NCBI RefSeq assembly: GCF_000611675.1
Contig: NZ_JATV01000003.1
Span: 140,781-204,780, forward strand
Source of the DNA: Flavobacterium succinicans LMG 10402
GTDB lineage: Bacteria; Bacteroidota; Bacteroidia; Flavobacteriales; Flavobacteriaceae
Direction of reading: 5' to 3'
DNA length: 64,000 bases
Positions 34,069 through 42,169 of the stretch are shown piece after piece (positions within the stretch are counted from its first letter, which is position 1; every line of letters begins with the position of its first letter). The notes beneath the pieces are model-generated. The model did no database searches and had not been told where the DNA came from. It was given only the letters and a program-made list of their open reading frames with translations. The translations under genes and the position numbers were made by a program.

Positions 34069-36345
34069 TTGAAATCAATTCTTCTCTTTTTCTTGTTTTG
34101 TTTTTACGGAGTATTTGCTCAAACAAAAGCTGTGGTATCAGGTACTATAAAGTCTTCTGAAAATGAAAATTTATTTGGTGCTGCAATTTCTTTTACGGTA
34201 AACAATATCGATTATTATGTACTAACTGATAGTATTGGTTTTTTTTCAAAGAAGATTCCTTTGGGAAAGATTAACGTTGCGGTAAAACATCAAGATTATG
34301 TAGAAAAGCATTTTTATTTTGATTTATCGAAGGATACATTGATTTCGATTAGTTTAGAAAAGGAGCGTTCGGTTTTAAATGAAGTTATAATTACCAATAC
34401 TAAAAAAGCAGGAATTACTAATTTGTCAGGAGGTAAGCTGTCTTTTAGTCTAAAGGAGTTAGTCAATGTGCCAACTGTTTTGGGTACTACAGATATAATT
34501 AAAATTTTACAACTTACTCCAGGGGTTCAAAATTCAGGTGATGCTAATGGGTATTTGTATGTGCGAGGCGGCGATCCTGGGCACAATGCAATTTTATACA
34601 GCGGAACTCTCGTATATGGAATGTCACATTTATTAGGCATTTTTCCTTTTTATAATACAGATCATATCAAAGAAGTTGAGTTTGACAAATCTAGTTCGAA
34701 CTCAAAGTATGGTGGAAGATTAAGTTCAACAACCCAATTGTTGCCCAATAAAATCTTACCATCCGATTTTTCTATTCAAGGAAATATTGGGATTTTGGCT
34801 TCTCAAGTAACGTTAGCTGCTCCTATAAACAGTAAAACCGGTTTTTATATTTCGGGAAGAAAAACATACATTGACGAAGTGGTGGGGCCGTTGCTAAAAA
34901 ACGGTTCAGAGAGTAATGATGTAAATGGTATGAATTATGGGTTTTCGGACGGTAATTTTACTTTTTTATCTCAACTATCAAAGAGAAATCTGTTAACTAT
35001 TGATGCTTTTGTAAGTGCTGATGCATTGCAAGTCAAAGATGGTAATTTAGCTTTGAAAACCAGTCTAAAATGGAGTAATTTTATTGTTTCTCCAACTTTG
35101 TGGACCACCTTTTCCTCAAAAGTATCTATGTCAAATGCTTTTTATTTTAGCCAATATTCTAATGATTTGCGTATGGATCAGGCTACCATTCAGTTTGGAG
35201 TTTCTTCTTATGTCAAAGACTTTGGATTTAATAACTTCTTAAAATATTTTATCAAAAACACACCTATTGAATCTGGCTTTCAGTGCGTTATACATAATTT
35301 GCAGCCACAAAAAATTAGCATTAAAAATTTAAATGATTCCAGTAATGCTTTTCAAGACAGTAAAATCAATTCAAGTGAGGCTGCGGTTTTTACAACAATT
35401 AAACCAAAGATTACAGATCATTTGAATGCAGAACTAGGCCTTCGCATTAATTATTATTTTTCTGGAGCAAACACAGATTCCTACCTTCATTTTCAGCCCC
35501 GTATTTTGTTGAATTACGCTACTAACCGCACATCTTTTTATGCTTCATATAACAAACAATATCAGTATTTGAGTATGATAACGACCTCAAGTGTTGGTAT
35601 TCCTACTGATTTTTGGATAGCAAGTTCTGATGGAATTAAGCCACAGGCATCAGATGAATTTTCAGTAGGTTCTAGTTTGAATGTTGCAAAAAACCTAGTC
35701 TCAACGTTTGGAGGGTTTTATCGCTCGATGAAAGATTTATTAGAATATCCCTATGGTGTCACGCAGTTTAATGAAACGACATCACTTAAAAACGACTTAC
35801 TTGTTGGAAAAGGAAAAGCCTACGGTTTTGAATTGATGCTTCGGAAAAATAACGGCAAGTTCAATGGTTGGCTTAGTTATACACTGAGTTGGTCAGATCG
35901 GAATTTTGATGAATTGAATAACGGCAATACTTATTTCGCAAAATACGATAGGCGACATAATCTTTCATTGGTTGGTATGTATGATTTAAATCCAAAGTGG
36001 AATTTTGGATTGACGCAAGTCTTTAGTTCTGGAAACCGTTTTACAATGCCAACGTCGTGGTATTTTATTAATAATAATCCAGTCAAAGAATATTCAGCAT
36101 ATAATAATGCACAGATGCCCAATTATATCAGAACAGATCTTTCTGTGAATTACTTTTTTATGAAAACTAATACAAAAGAGAGTGCATTGAATTTTTCAAT
36201 ATATAATACTTTTAATATTGATAATCCCATTTATGTGGTTTTGAATATTCAGGTGAATGATGATAGAAAAAGTGTAATTGTGAAACAAGAGAAAAAGGTG
36301 TTGTACCGAATCCTACCCTCAATTAGTTGGAGATTTAAATTTTAA
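34069..36345 (+). CDS. TonB-dependent receptor with carboxypeptidase-like N-domain
   Basis: This 758-residue outer-membrane receptor has a signal peptide (about 1-17, ending GVFAQ) and a CarboxypepD_reg-like fold (about 20-95). A plug domain follows (about 110-215, with LGTTDIIKILQLTPGVQ and YLYVRGGDPGHN), then a 22-strand barrel ending LPSISWRFKF. The start must be TTG at 34069 because an in-frame TAA ends only four bases before. The gene is followed after three bases by a DUF4249 lipoprotein, a frequent Bacteroidota pairing. The pair is not a SusC/SusD pair, since the barrel is short and there is no SusD. The ligand is unknown. Confidence 0.92.
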   Translation: MKSILLFFLFCFYGVFAQTKAVVSGTIKSSENENLFGAAISFTVNNIDYYVLTDSIGFFSKKIPLGKINVAVKHQDYVEKHFYFDLSKDTLISISLEKERSVLNEVIITNTKKAGITNLSGGKLSFSLKELVNVPTVLGTTDIIKILQLTPGVQNSGDANGYLYVRGGDPGHNAILYSGTLVYGMSHLLGIFPFYNTDHIKEVEFDKSSSNSKYGGRLSSTTQLLPNKILPSDFSIQGNIGILASQVTLAAPINSKTGFYISGRKTYIDEVVGPLLKNGSESNDVNGMNYGFSDGNFTFLSQLSKRNLLTIDAFVSADALQVKDGNLALKTSLKWSNFIVSPTLWTTFSSKVSMSNAFYFSQYSNDLRMDQATIQFGVSSYVKDFGFNNFLKYFIKNTPIESGFQCVIHNLQPQKISIKNLNDSSNAFQDSKINSSEAAVFTTIKPKITDHLNAELGLRINYYFSGANTDSYLHFQPRILLNYATNRTSFYASYNKQYQYLSMITTSSVGIPTDFWIASSDGIKPQASDEFSVGSSLNVAKNLVSTFGGFYRSMKDLLEYPYGVTQFNETTSLKNDLLVGKGKAYGFELMLRKNNGKFNGWLSYTLSWSDRNFDELNNGNTYFAKYDRRHNLSLVGMYDLNPKWNFGLTQVFSSGNRFTMPTSWYFINNNPVKEYSAYNNAQMPNYIRTDLSVNYFFMKTNTKESALNFSIYNTFNIDNPIYVVLNIQVNDDRKSVIVKQEKKVLYRILPSISWRFKF

Positions 36346-36348
36346 TCA

Positions 36349-37203
36349 ATGAAAAAATGTTTGTTATTTCTTTTGGCTCTACTATTAGTTCATTGTTCTA
36401 AAGATGATTTTAATGCGACAGTGAAAGCTGAATCAAAAATTGTAGTAGAAGGATGGATTGAGGAAGGAGATTTTGCTCAGGTATTGTTATCTAGTAGCAT
36501 TCCTGTTTCTGAAGTTATTGATTCTACAAATGTTTTGAATCATGTTATAAGGTCGGCTAAAATTACGGTTTCAGACGGGGTTAATTCAGAAGTTTTGAGG
36601 GTGAAGAATGATAAGGATAGAGTGCCTCCATTTGTGTATTATGGTACAACTTTAAAAGGAGAAGCTGGTAAAGAATACTCATTAAAAATTGAATATTTAA
36701 ACCGGATTGTTGAGGCGGTTACAACGATACCCAAAAGTGTTAAGCTCAATTCGGCTGAGTATATTAAGAATAAAATTACTGATACTACAGGCTATGTTTT
36801 TGTGAAATTTGAAGATCCTTTAAATGAAAAAAACTATTATCAAATTGCCACAAGGATTGATATGGAAGAGCCCATTTTTGTACCTTCATTTTATGGTAAT
36901 TTAGATGATAAAAATTTTCAAACTTCAGCTATCGCTCTACAAATTAATAGAGGTGTTTTGCTTTTTCCTAAAACTAAATTCACTCCTTATTTTGCAGACG
37001 GAGATCTTATTTTTGTGAAGTTAAGAACTCAAAACAAAGAAGCGCTTGATTTTTGGAACAGTTGGCAAAATGAAATTGTAAACAGTAGAAACCCAATTTA
37101 TCCTTCTAATACGAGTTTAAAATCAAATATTAAAGGAGGTATTGGAATTTGGGCAGGTTATGGTCAAAGTACTTTGGAAGTGAAAACGCCACCAAAAAAA
37201 TAA
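36349..37203 (+). CDS. DUF4249 domain lipoprotein
   Basis: This 284-residue protein has a lipoprotein signal ending LLVHC with Cys16, then KDDF. The DUF4249 pattern is visible as KIVVEGWIEEGDFAQVLLSSSIPVSE (about 30-55) and a central GKEYSLKIEYLNRIVEAVTTIP. The C-terminal KGGIGIWAGYGQST segment is also typical. DUF4249 proteins are surface or periplasmic lipoproteins that usually accompany the TonB-dependent receptor just upstream; they are thought to help substrate capture but no structure-function link is known. It forms a two-gene operon with that receptor and is closed by a terminator directly at its stop codon. Confidence 0.9.
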   Translation: MKKCLLFLLALLLVHCSKDDFNATVKAESKIVVEGWIEEGDFAQVLLSSSIPVSEVIDSTNVLNHVIRSAKITVSDGVNSEVLRVKNDKDRVPPFVYYGTTLKGEAGKEYSLKIEYLNRIVEAVTTIPKSVKLNSAEYIKNKITDTTGYVFVKFEDPLNEKNYYQIATRIDMEEPIFVPSFYGNLDDKNFQTSAIALQINRGVLLFPKTKFTPYFADGDLIFVKLRTQNKEALDFWNSWQNEIVNSRNPIYPSNTSLKSNIKGGIGIWAGYGQSTLEVKTPPKK

Positions 37204-37240
37204 AGCCGATTTGAGCAATTCAAATCGGCTTTACAGTTTT
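37202..37240 (+). terminator. Bidirectional terminator after the DUF4249 gene
   Basis: A 13-bp perfect stem AAAGCCGATTTGA / TCAAATCGGCTTT has loop GCAAT. It begins within the stop codon of the DUF4249 gene and lies just ahead of the convergent lipoprotein gene. Confidence 0.9.
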
Positions 37241-37251
37241 AATACTTCTTT

Positions 37252-38577
37252 TTATTTGTCAAAAGCTTTGATGAAATCTTCAAATTTCGTCTCTAATTTT
37301 TCAAATCCTTCTGAGAAATAAGTGCTCATGGCTACTTCGGTATTGTCATTGAATTTCAAGTATAATTCTTCATCATAATATTGAATGATAGTACCACCGT
37401 TTGGATTGTAGTCCCAATATCCACCATTGGTATATGATTTGTCAACTACCCAAAGATCAGCCATCATTTTATAAGTAGATCCTTTAACGGCACGTTTTAC
37501 TAATTCAGCTATTTTTGTGCCATCTTTTTTAGAAACTAAAGTTAGTTTGAAGTTCTTGTTAAAGTTTGTAGCATTACCTTCAGCGAATTTTATTTGATAA
37601 GCATTTATATCTGTAAAATAAGTTTTTGTTTGAAAATCAACAGTTGGTAAGCTTTTTTCTAAGGCCAATTCATCAGTCGCTTCAGTCGCTAAATCCATGT
37701 TAGCAACAATCACAAAATTATCCATGATTTGAACCAATCCATTAGCTTTTCCTCTGTATTGAGTTAAATTGTCATCCTCGATCAATTTGTCAATACTTGC
37801 AGTACTTCCAGCATTAAAAGAAACTAAATTTTTCCCATTGAAAGTAAAGGCAGCTTTTGAAGTGTTTTCTGTTGCTTTTGTTCCACTCATTTCCCAAGCG
37901 TAACCATCGTTAAGAGCCATTTTGTATGCAAATTCATTCGGAACTTCTTTTCCGTTAGCATATTTGGCGGTTTGTGTAAATGTAGCTGCTGATACATTGT
38001 CAATGGTTAAAACAGCATCTGCGGCTGTCGGTAAAAAGATGTAATCATTAACCTCTACACCAGTCTGCCAATTGTAGCTGTCTTGAATTTTTACTTTCAC
38101 ATCAGAAGCTGTTCCTTTAGTAGAAAAAGTTGCATTGTTGGTAGTTAAAGATTCTTTAGCAGGAAAAATAAATTTTAATTCACTTGTAGAAGAAGTTTTT
38201 GTCCAAGTGTTTTTTGAAGCATTCCAAGTATAAATTCCGTAAACTCCTGCAGTATTGATGATGTCTTCTACTGAATTGTCATTTTTTCCGCTAAAAACAT
38301 CAACCGAGCTAACATCTAGTAATCTAGCTAAGTTTTGTAAGGCTTCAATCGCACCCGAGCTTTTTGATTTGTCCATTTGAACTAACATTTCATTGGCTTC
38401 TGCTTCTAGTTTAACCTTTTGTTGCTCTGGTGTTAATTTAGAATAAGGTTGCTTAACGATTTCTGCAATTTGTTCTGTAAGGCTTTTTTCAGACTCTGGA
38501 GTTTTTGGTTCATCGTTTGTACACGAAACTGTAAGTTGGGCAACAACAACAGATAATAAAAAGATCTTTTTGATCAT
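37252..38577 (-). CDS. Unrecognised lipoprotein
   Basis: This 441-residue protein has a lipoprotein signal ending LTVSC (Cys19). An N-terminal acidic helix follows (about 25-75, KQPYSKLTPEQQKVKLEAEA), and then mostly beta-strand sequence with many Asn, Thr and Lys residues. I do not recognise a family. The segments GKNDNSVEDIINTAGVYGIYTWN (about 98-120) and the aromatic VDKSYTNGGYWDYNPNGG (about 376-393) are the most distinctive. The composition is like that of cell-surface lipoproteins of Flavobacteria. It has its own consensus promoter and shares a bidirectional terminator with the convergent DUF4249 gene. No conserved partner is seen. Confidence 0.7.
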   Translation of the reverse strand: MIKKIFLLSVVVAQLTVSCTNDEPKTPESEKSLTEQIAEIVKQPYSKLTPEQQKVKLEAEANEMLVQMDKSKSSGAIEALQNLARLLDVSSVDVFSGKNDNSVEDIINTAGVYGIYTWNASKNTWTKTSSTSELKFIFPAKESLTTNNATFSTKGTASDVKVKIQDSYNWQTGVEVNDYIFLPTAADAVLTIDNVSAATFTQTAKYANGKEVPNEFAYKMALNDGYAWEMSGTKATENTSKAAFTFNGKNLVSFNAGSTASIDKLIEDDNLTQYRGKANGLVQIMDNFVIVANMDLATEATDELALEKSLPTVDFQTKTYFTDINAYQIKFAEGNATNFNKNFKLTLVSKKDGTKIAELVKRAVKGSTYKMMADLWVVDKSYTNGGYWDYNPNGGTIIQYYDEELYLKFNDNTEVAMSTYFSEGFEKLETKFEDFIKAFDK

Positions 38578-38637
38578 AGTAATAATTTGTAATGGTTAAT
38601 AAATGATTTGAGTAATTTTTGTTATAAAAATCTTGCA

Positions 38638-38667
38638 CAAAAGTAGGGTTTATTATATTTCTTACAA
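38638..38667 (-). promoter_or_regulatory. Promoter of the unrecognised lipoprotein gene
   Basis: On the minus strand TTG (38667-38665), 19 bases and TACTTTTG (38645-38638) match the consensus. The leader to the ATG is about 60 bases. Confidence 0.7.
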
Positions 38668-38726
38668 TACCTACTTTTAGTGATATTGACTCAATTTTGC
38701 ACATAATTTTAATGAGGGAGATTGTT

Positions 38727-38734
38727 TATATTTG
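38727..38734 (+). promoter_or_regulatory. -7 element of the hydrolase gene
   Basis: TATATTTG fits TAnnTTTG, 20 bases ahead of ATG 38755. A TTG at the proper distance is not seen. Confidence 0.4.
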
Positions 38735-38754
38735 TGTCGATTTAAATTTAAACA

Positions 38755-39516
38755 ATGTTACACTCAAAAATAGAAGGTATAGGTCAACCTTTAGTGATTC
38801 TTCATGGTTTTCTGGGCATGTCTGATAATTGGAAAACCTTAGCTACTCAATTTGCGGCCAATGGATATCAGGTGCATCTTTTGGATTTGCGCAATCACGG
38901 ACGCAGTTTTCATTCAGATGATTTTAGTTACGAGTTAATGGCGCAAGACGTGTATGAATACTGCCAAGCCAATCATTTGCAAAAAATCAATACCATCGGA
39001 CATTCCATGGGCGGAAAAGTAGCCATGTTGTTGGCTACGAGCTATCCTGATTTGATACAAAAATTAATTGTAGCTGATATTGGACCCAAATATTATGCAC
39101 CACATCATCAAGAAATTTTGGCGGGTTTAAATGCGGTTGATTTTTCTACCCAACCCAGTAGAAATGAAGTCGACGCTATTCTAACTGCGCATATCCCAGA
39201 TTTTGGTACTCGACAATTTCTGCTCAAAAGTTTGTATTGGCAAGAGCCAGGGCAATTGGCGTTCCGATTTAACTTGGCTGTTTTTAACCAAAAAATAACC
39301 GAAATCGGAAAAGCATTGCCAGAGCAAAACGTCTTTACAGCACCAACGCTTTTCATTCGAGGAGGCAATTCTAGCTATATTTTAGATGAAGATCTAGAAA
39401 AAATTCAGCATCATTTTCCCAACATGCAATTGCAAACCATTCCCAATGCAGGCCATTGGTTGCATGCCGAAAATCCCGTCTTATTTTATCAATTTTGCAT
39501 CGATTTCCTTCAATAA
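38755..39516 (+). CDS. Alpha/beta-fold hydrolase
   Basis: This 253-residue single-domain hydrolase has an oxyanion-hole motif HGFLGMSDNW (about 17-26), the nucleophile elbow GHSMGG with Ser84, an acid residue in the C-terminal third and a catalytic His in NAGHWLHAENP (about 237-247). It is of the YbfF/acyl esterase type by motif order and length. The substrate cannot be told. It is followed after 27 bases by a small membrane protein, so they may share a transcript. Confidence 0.9.
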   Translation: MLHSKIEGIGQPLVILHGFLGMSDNWKTLATQFAANGYQVHLLDLRNHGRSFHSDDFSYELMAQDVYEYCQANHLQKINTIGHSMGGKVAMLLATSYPDLIQKLIVADIGPKYYAPHHQEILAGLNAVDFSTQPSRNEVDAILTAHIPDFGTRQFLLKSLYWQEPGQLAFRFNLAVFNQKITEIGKALPEQNVFTAPTLFIRGGNSSYILDEDLEKIQHHFPNMQLQTIPNAGHWLHAENPVLFYQFCIDFLQ

Positions 39517-39543
39517 AAACTAATCACCAAAAAACCATACACT

Positions 39544-39885
39544 ATGAACATGTTATTGCGTCTTTTTATTACCGCAGGTCTGGTATTGTTACTTTCTCAC
39601 CTCATTTCAGGTGTTCATGTTGAAAATTTCACCACTTCATTAATCGTGGCTTTCGTTTTGGGTATCATCAATATCTTTATCAAGCCCATTATGGTGGTAT
39701 TAACTTTGCCATTTACCCTTATTACTTTTGGATTATTTCTATTAGTAATCAATGGTTTGGTGATTATTTTATGCACCAAAATTGTCGGAGGTTTTGTAGT
39801 CGATTCCTTTTTATCTGCGCTAATTTTTAGTTTGGTGCTTTCCTTTTCACAATCTGTGGTTTACAAACTGATCATCAAAGAATAA
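39544..39885 (+). CDS. Phage holin family 4 / DUF360-like membrane protein
   Basis: This 113-residue protein has four hydrophobic helices (about 4-24, 30-48, 52-72 and 80-108) and the family motif NIFIKPIMVVLTLPFTLITFGLF (about 43-65), which places it in the phage-holin-like Phage_holin_4_2 family. Most bacterial members are chromosomal membrane proteins and not true phage holins, and no other phage gene lies nearby. The function is unknown. It is followed by a hairpin repeat rather than a simple terminator. Confidence 0.85.
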   Translation: MNMLLRLFITAGLVLLLSHLISGVHVENFTTSLIVAFVLGIINIFIKPIMVVLTLPFTLITFGLFLLVINGLVIILCTKIVGGFVVDSFLSALIFSLVLSFSQSVVYKLIIKE

Positions 39886-39972
39886 GAAGCATTATTCATC
39901 ATCATAATAGAAATGAGGTGGAGTTCTTGCTTTTTTTGGAGCAAAAACAATTGGCATTTTTAGGAGAAAAGT

Positions 39973-40056
39973 CCCGTTATCCGCTCTATCTTTAGGGTCG
40001 AACCCCGACCCTAAAGGATGCCGCTACTACCGGGGCTAGGGAGTTACAATGGGCTT
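39973..40056 (+). repeat. Dispersed hairpin repeat, copy C
   Basis: It starts CCCGTTATCCGCTCTATCTTT. A 10-bp perfect stem TTTAGGGTCG / CGACCCTAAA (39991-40015) follows, then GGATGCCGCTACTACCG to GGGCTT. The flanks match copy D (55948-56032) while the stem sequence is different. It lies between two genes on the same strand. It occupies a third of the 250-base gap; no ORF is inside, and nothing else was recognised in the gap. Confidence 0.8.
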
Positions 40057-40136
40057 TTTAACTCACAAAAAAGGGAGTAGTAGTATATTTCTTTCGTCCT
40101 AAGAACGCCTTAACTAACCGTCAATCCTTCAAAACC

Positions 40137-40949
40137 ATGTTGCAACTTTCAGAACTCTGGATTTATCCCATCAAATCATTAGGAGGCATTTCATTAACAC
40201 AAGCACAAGTCACCGACCGCGGATTAGCACACGATCGCAGGTGGTTGTTGGTGGATGAAAACGGTATGTTTTTGTCGCAACGCGAGCATCCCAAGTTGGC
40301 GCTGTTTCAACCTAGTTTTGATGGAGATGTCATGGTTGTTAGTTTTCAAAAAACAGCAACTTCTGTTGAAATACCTTTGCGTTATGAAGATCATCAAAGC
40401 CTTTTTACGGTCACCGTTTGGGAAGATAGTGTACAAGCTTTTGAGGTAGATCCGGCAGTATCGACTTGGTTTAGTCAGTTGTTGGGCTTTTCGGCTCGCT
40501 TGGTGTACATGCCCGACCAAAGCCATCGGAAAGTAGAATCAAAGTATGCCATCAGCCCGAACGACATCACTTCATTTTCGGATGCGTATCCATTTTTGAT
40601 CATCGGACAATCATCGCTTGAGGATTTAAATAATAGGTTAAAAAAACCGATCTCAATGAATCGCTTTCGCCCCAATTTTGTGTTTACAGGAGGTGAACCT
40701 TATGAGGAAGAAACATGGTCTGAATTTACGATAGGTGCTGTTACTTTCTATGGCGTAAAACCCTGCGGGCGCTGTGTTATGACTACCGTGGATCCAACAA
40801 AAGGAGTGGTTTCTGGAAAAGAGCCACTAAAGACGCTTGCTAAATATCGCCTTCAAGGTAATTCGGTTATTTTTGGTCAAAATGCCATTGGTGCGGGGGC
40901 TGGAGTCCTTTTTTTGGGAGATGCGGTAACTGTTGTGGTTCGTAAATAG
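40137..40949 (+). CDS. MOSC domain protein (molybdenum cofactor sulfurase C-terminal / mARC-like)
   Basis: This 270-residue protein has an N-terminal MOSC_N beta-barrel domain (about 1-120, LSELWIYPIKSLGGISLTQAQV) and a C-terminal MOSC domain (about 130-268). The Mo-ligand cysteine expected in mARC-type enzymes is visible in KPCGRCVMTTVDP (Cys210 and Cys213; the second aligns with the ligand Cys in mARC). These enzymes bind molybdenum cofactor and reduce N-hydroxylated compounds. The partner cytochrome b5/reductase is not nearby. The call as mARC-like is by motif and length; the substrate is unknown. Confidence 0.88.
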   Translation: MLQLSELWIYPIKSLGGISLTQAQVTDRGLAHDRRWLLVDENGMFLSQREHPKLALFQPSFDGDVMVVSFQKTATSVEIPLRYEDHQSLFTVTVWEDSVQAFEVDPAVSTWFSQLLGFSARLVYMPDQSHRKVESKYAISPNDITSFSDAYPFLIIGQSSLEDLNNRLKKPISMNRFRPNFVFTGGEPYEEETWSEFTIGAVTFYGVKPCGRCVMTTVDPTKGVVSGKEPLKTLAKYRLQGNSVIFGQNAIGAGAGVLFLGDAVTVVVRK

Positions 40950-40973
40950 GAATTGGGGCAAACCCAAAAATAA

Positions 40974-41014
40974 GCTAGTGTTCCTTGCTTTAAATAAAAA
41001 CATTGAACACTAGC
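40974..41014. repeat. Inverted repeat with 21-base loop
   Basis: GCTAGTGTTC (40974-40983) and GAACACTAGC (41005-41014) are perfect 10-bp inverted repeats 25 bases after the MOSC stop codon. No T run follows, so it may be a weak terminator or a remnant. Confidence 0.6.
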
Positions 41015-41064
41015 GAATGATTAAGTGCTGTTTTATGACTTACTTCTATTTTGTACTACTTTTT

Positions 41065-41198
41065 GCGTTAGGGATTACTTCACTTATACTATTTTCATAA
41101 GAGTTCAGTGAACTTCGTTTGCAGTGAAAATCCTTTTTGAGGCTTTTTCGGCCTCAAAAAGATTGTAACGTAAAGCCGACCCTTGTGGTAACGCCCAA
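41065..41198 (-). repeat. Dispersed hairpin repeat, copy B (inverted copy of A)
   Basis: Read on the minus strand it starts TTGGGCGTTACCACAAGGG and ends AATCCCTAACGC. The 11-bp central stem CTTTTTGAGGC / GCCTCAAAAAG is perfect. It aligns with copy A over its whole length with about 16 differences by eye. It lies between convergent genes (MOSC + and SDR -). With the small inverted repeat, it explains the 300-base gap; no ORF is present in the gap. Confidence 0.85.
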
Positions 41199-41249
41199 CT
41201 GTTGAGAGGTGAAAAATGCTGTTTTATTGTAGTATTAAACGCATTTTAT

Positions 41250-41975
41250 TTAGGCATCTTGTTTGGTGTCTGTAATCACAATTTCTCTTAGTAGCACGCC
41301 TTGTGGCAATTCGTAAGCAAATTTGATAGTAGTGGCTACATCTTTTGCGGTAATGTTCACCGCACCAACGGTTTCTTTCCATTGGTTGTACCCTTCAATG
41401 ATTTTTTTGTCGGTGGTGTGTCCTAAAAGTTCAGTGGTTACGGCTCCGGGCTCCACTACAATAACACGAACGTTGTGTGCGCTCATTTCCATTCTAGCCG
41501 TTTGGGTAAGGCCTCGTACACCATATTTTGAAGCGCAATACGCGGCGTGATTGCCAAAAGGTTGCATTCCAGCTATCGAAGAAACGTTGATAATCGTGCC
41601 ACATTGTCTGGCTTTCATATCGTTCATTACAATTTGCATTCCATTCATTACTCCAATAATATTGAGGTCTAGCATTGCTTTCCATTCTGCAGGATCTTGG
41701 GTGGCAATATCGCCTAAAAGCATGATTCCAGCATTGTTAATTAGTAAATCGGTTTTTCCGTACACTGCTTCTGCTTCTCTAATTGCGTTTTCAAAGCCAT
41801 TTTTATCAGTAACATCAACTTTTCTGCAAATTGTATTAGGAAGGTTAAGGGCTTCCATTTTTTCTACTCTTCTGGCCAAAAGCAATAGCGGATAACCGCT
41901 TTTTGAAAATTCCTTAGCCATTTCAAGTCCAAAACCCGAGCTAGCTCCTGTAATAACGATGAGTTGTTTGTTCAT
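41250..41975 (-). CDS. Short-chain dehydrogenase/reductase (SDR)
   Basis: From ATG 41975 the product is 241 residues, the usual length. The 11 codons upstream lack conserved residues. It has the classical cofactor motif TGASSGFG (9-16), NNAG (80-83), the catalytic Ser in NVSSIAG (132-133), Tyr146 and Lys150 in YCASK. It is an NAD(P)-dependent oxidoreductase of the classical type, substrate unknown; the LSGITDTK-like tail is typical of YdfG/serine-dehydrogenase relatives, but this is not proven. It is divergent from tig and convergent with the MOSC gene. Confidence 0.93.
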   Translation of the reverse strand: MNKQLIVITGASSGFGLEMAKEFSKSGYPLLLLARRVEKMEALNLPNTICRKVDVTDKNGFENAIREAEAVYGKTDLLINNAGIMLLGDIATQDPAEWKAMLDLNIIGVMNGMQIVMNDMKARQCGTIINVSSIAGMQPFGNHAAYCASKYGVRGLTQTARMEMSAHNVRVIVVEPGAVTTELLGHTTDKKIIEGYNQWKETVGAVNITAKDVATTIKFAYELPQGVLLREIVITDTKQDA

Positions 41976-42104
41976 GATTTTTTGTGTTTTGATAGTAAAA
42001 TTAAGCATAAATCAACTTTTGGTTCTTGTTTTTGATAGATTATAACATAATTTTAAACAAATTAAGTTCTTGTTTTTCAATCCAAAAGGTTGAGAATAAA
42101 AAGC

Positions 42105-42135
42105 TTGTATGGGTGCTGAAAATTTTATAATTTTG
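42105..42135 (+). promoter_or_regulatory. Promoter of tig
   Basis: TTG at 42105-42107 and TAATTTTG at 42128-42135 are spaced by 20 bases, and the leader to ATG 42170 is 34 bases. Confidence 0.7.
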
Positions 42136-42169
42136 CCACCCAATTTTATTATGTAAATCAAAGAAGAAG

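Noticed and set aside
34069..37203. SusC/SusD polysaccharide utilisation locus
   Set aside because: The receptor is short for SusC, the partner is a DUF4249 protein and not SusD, and no glycoside hydrolase or regulator lies nearby.
39544..39885. Prophage remnant (holin family protein)
   Set aside because: The family name is historical; the protein is a common chromosomal membrane protein and no other phage gene is present.
40224..40526. Minus-strand ORF of 100 residues inside the MOSC gene
   Set aside because: It is a shadow frame: no start signal, no known motif and full overlap with a well-supported gene. The same applies to other long antisense frames, such as those within 16574-17002 and 45219-45608.
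41065..41198. Integron attC site
   Set aside because: The ends GCGTTAG and TAACGCC recall attC core sites, but the order and orientation are reversed from attC, no integrase or gene cassette is near, and a second full copy lies far away. It fits a dispersed hairpin repeat better.
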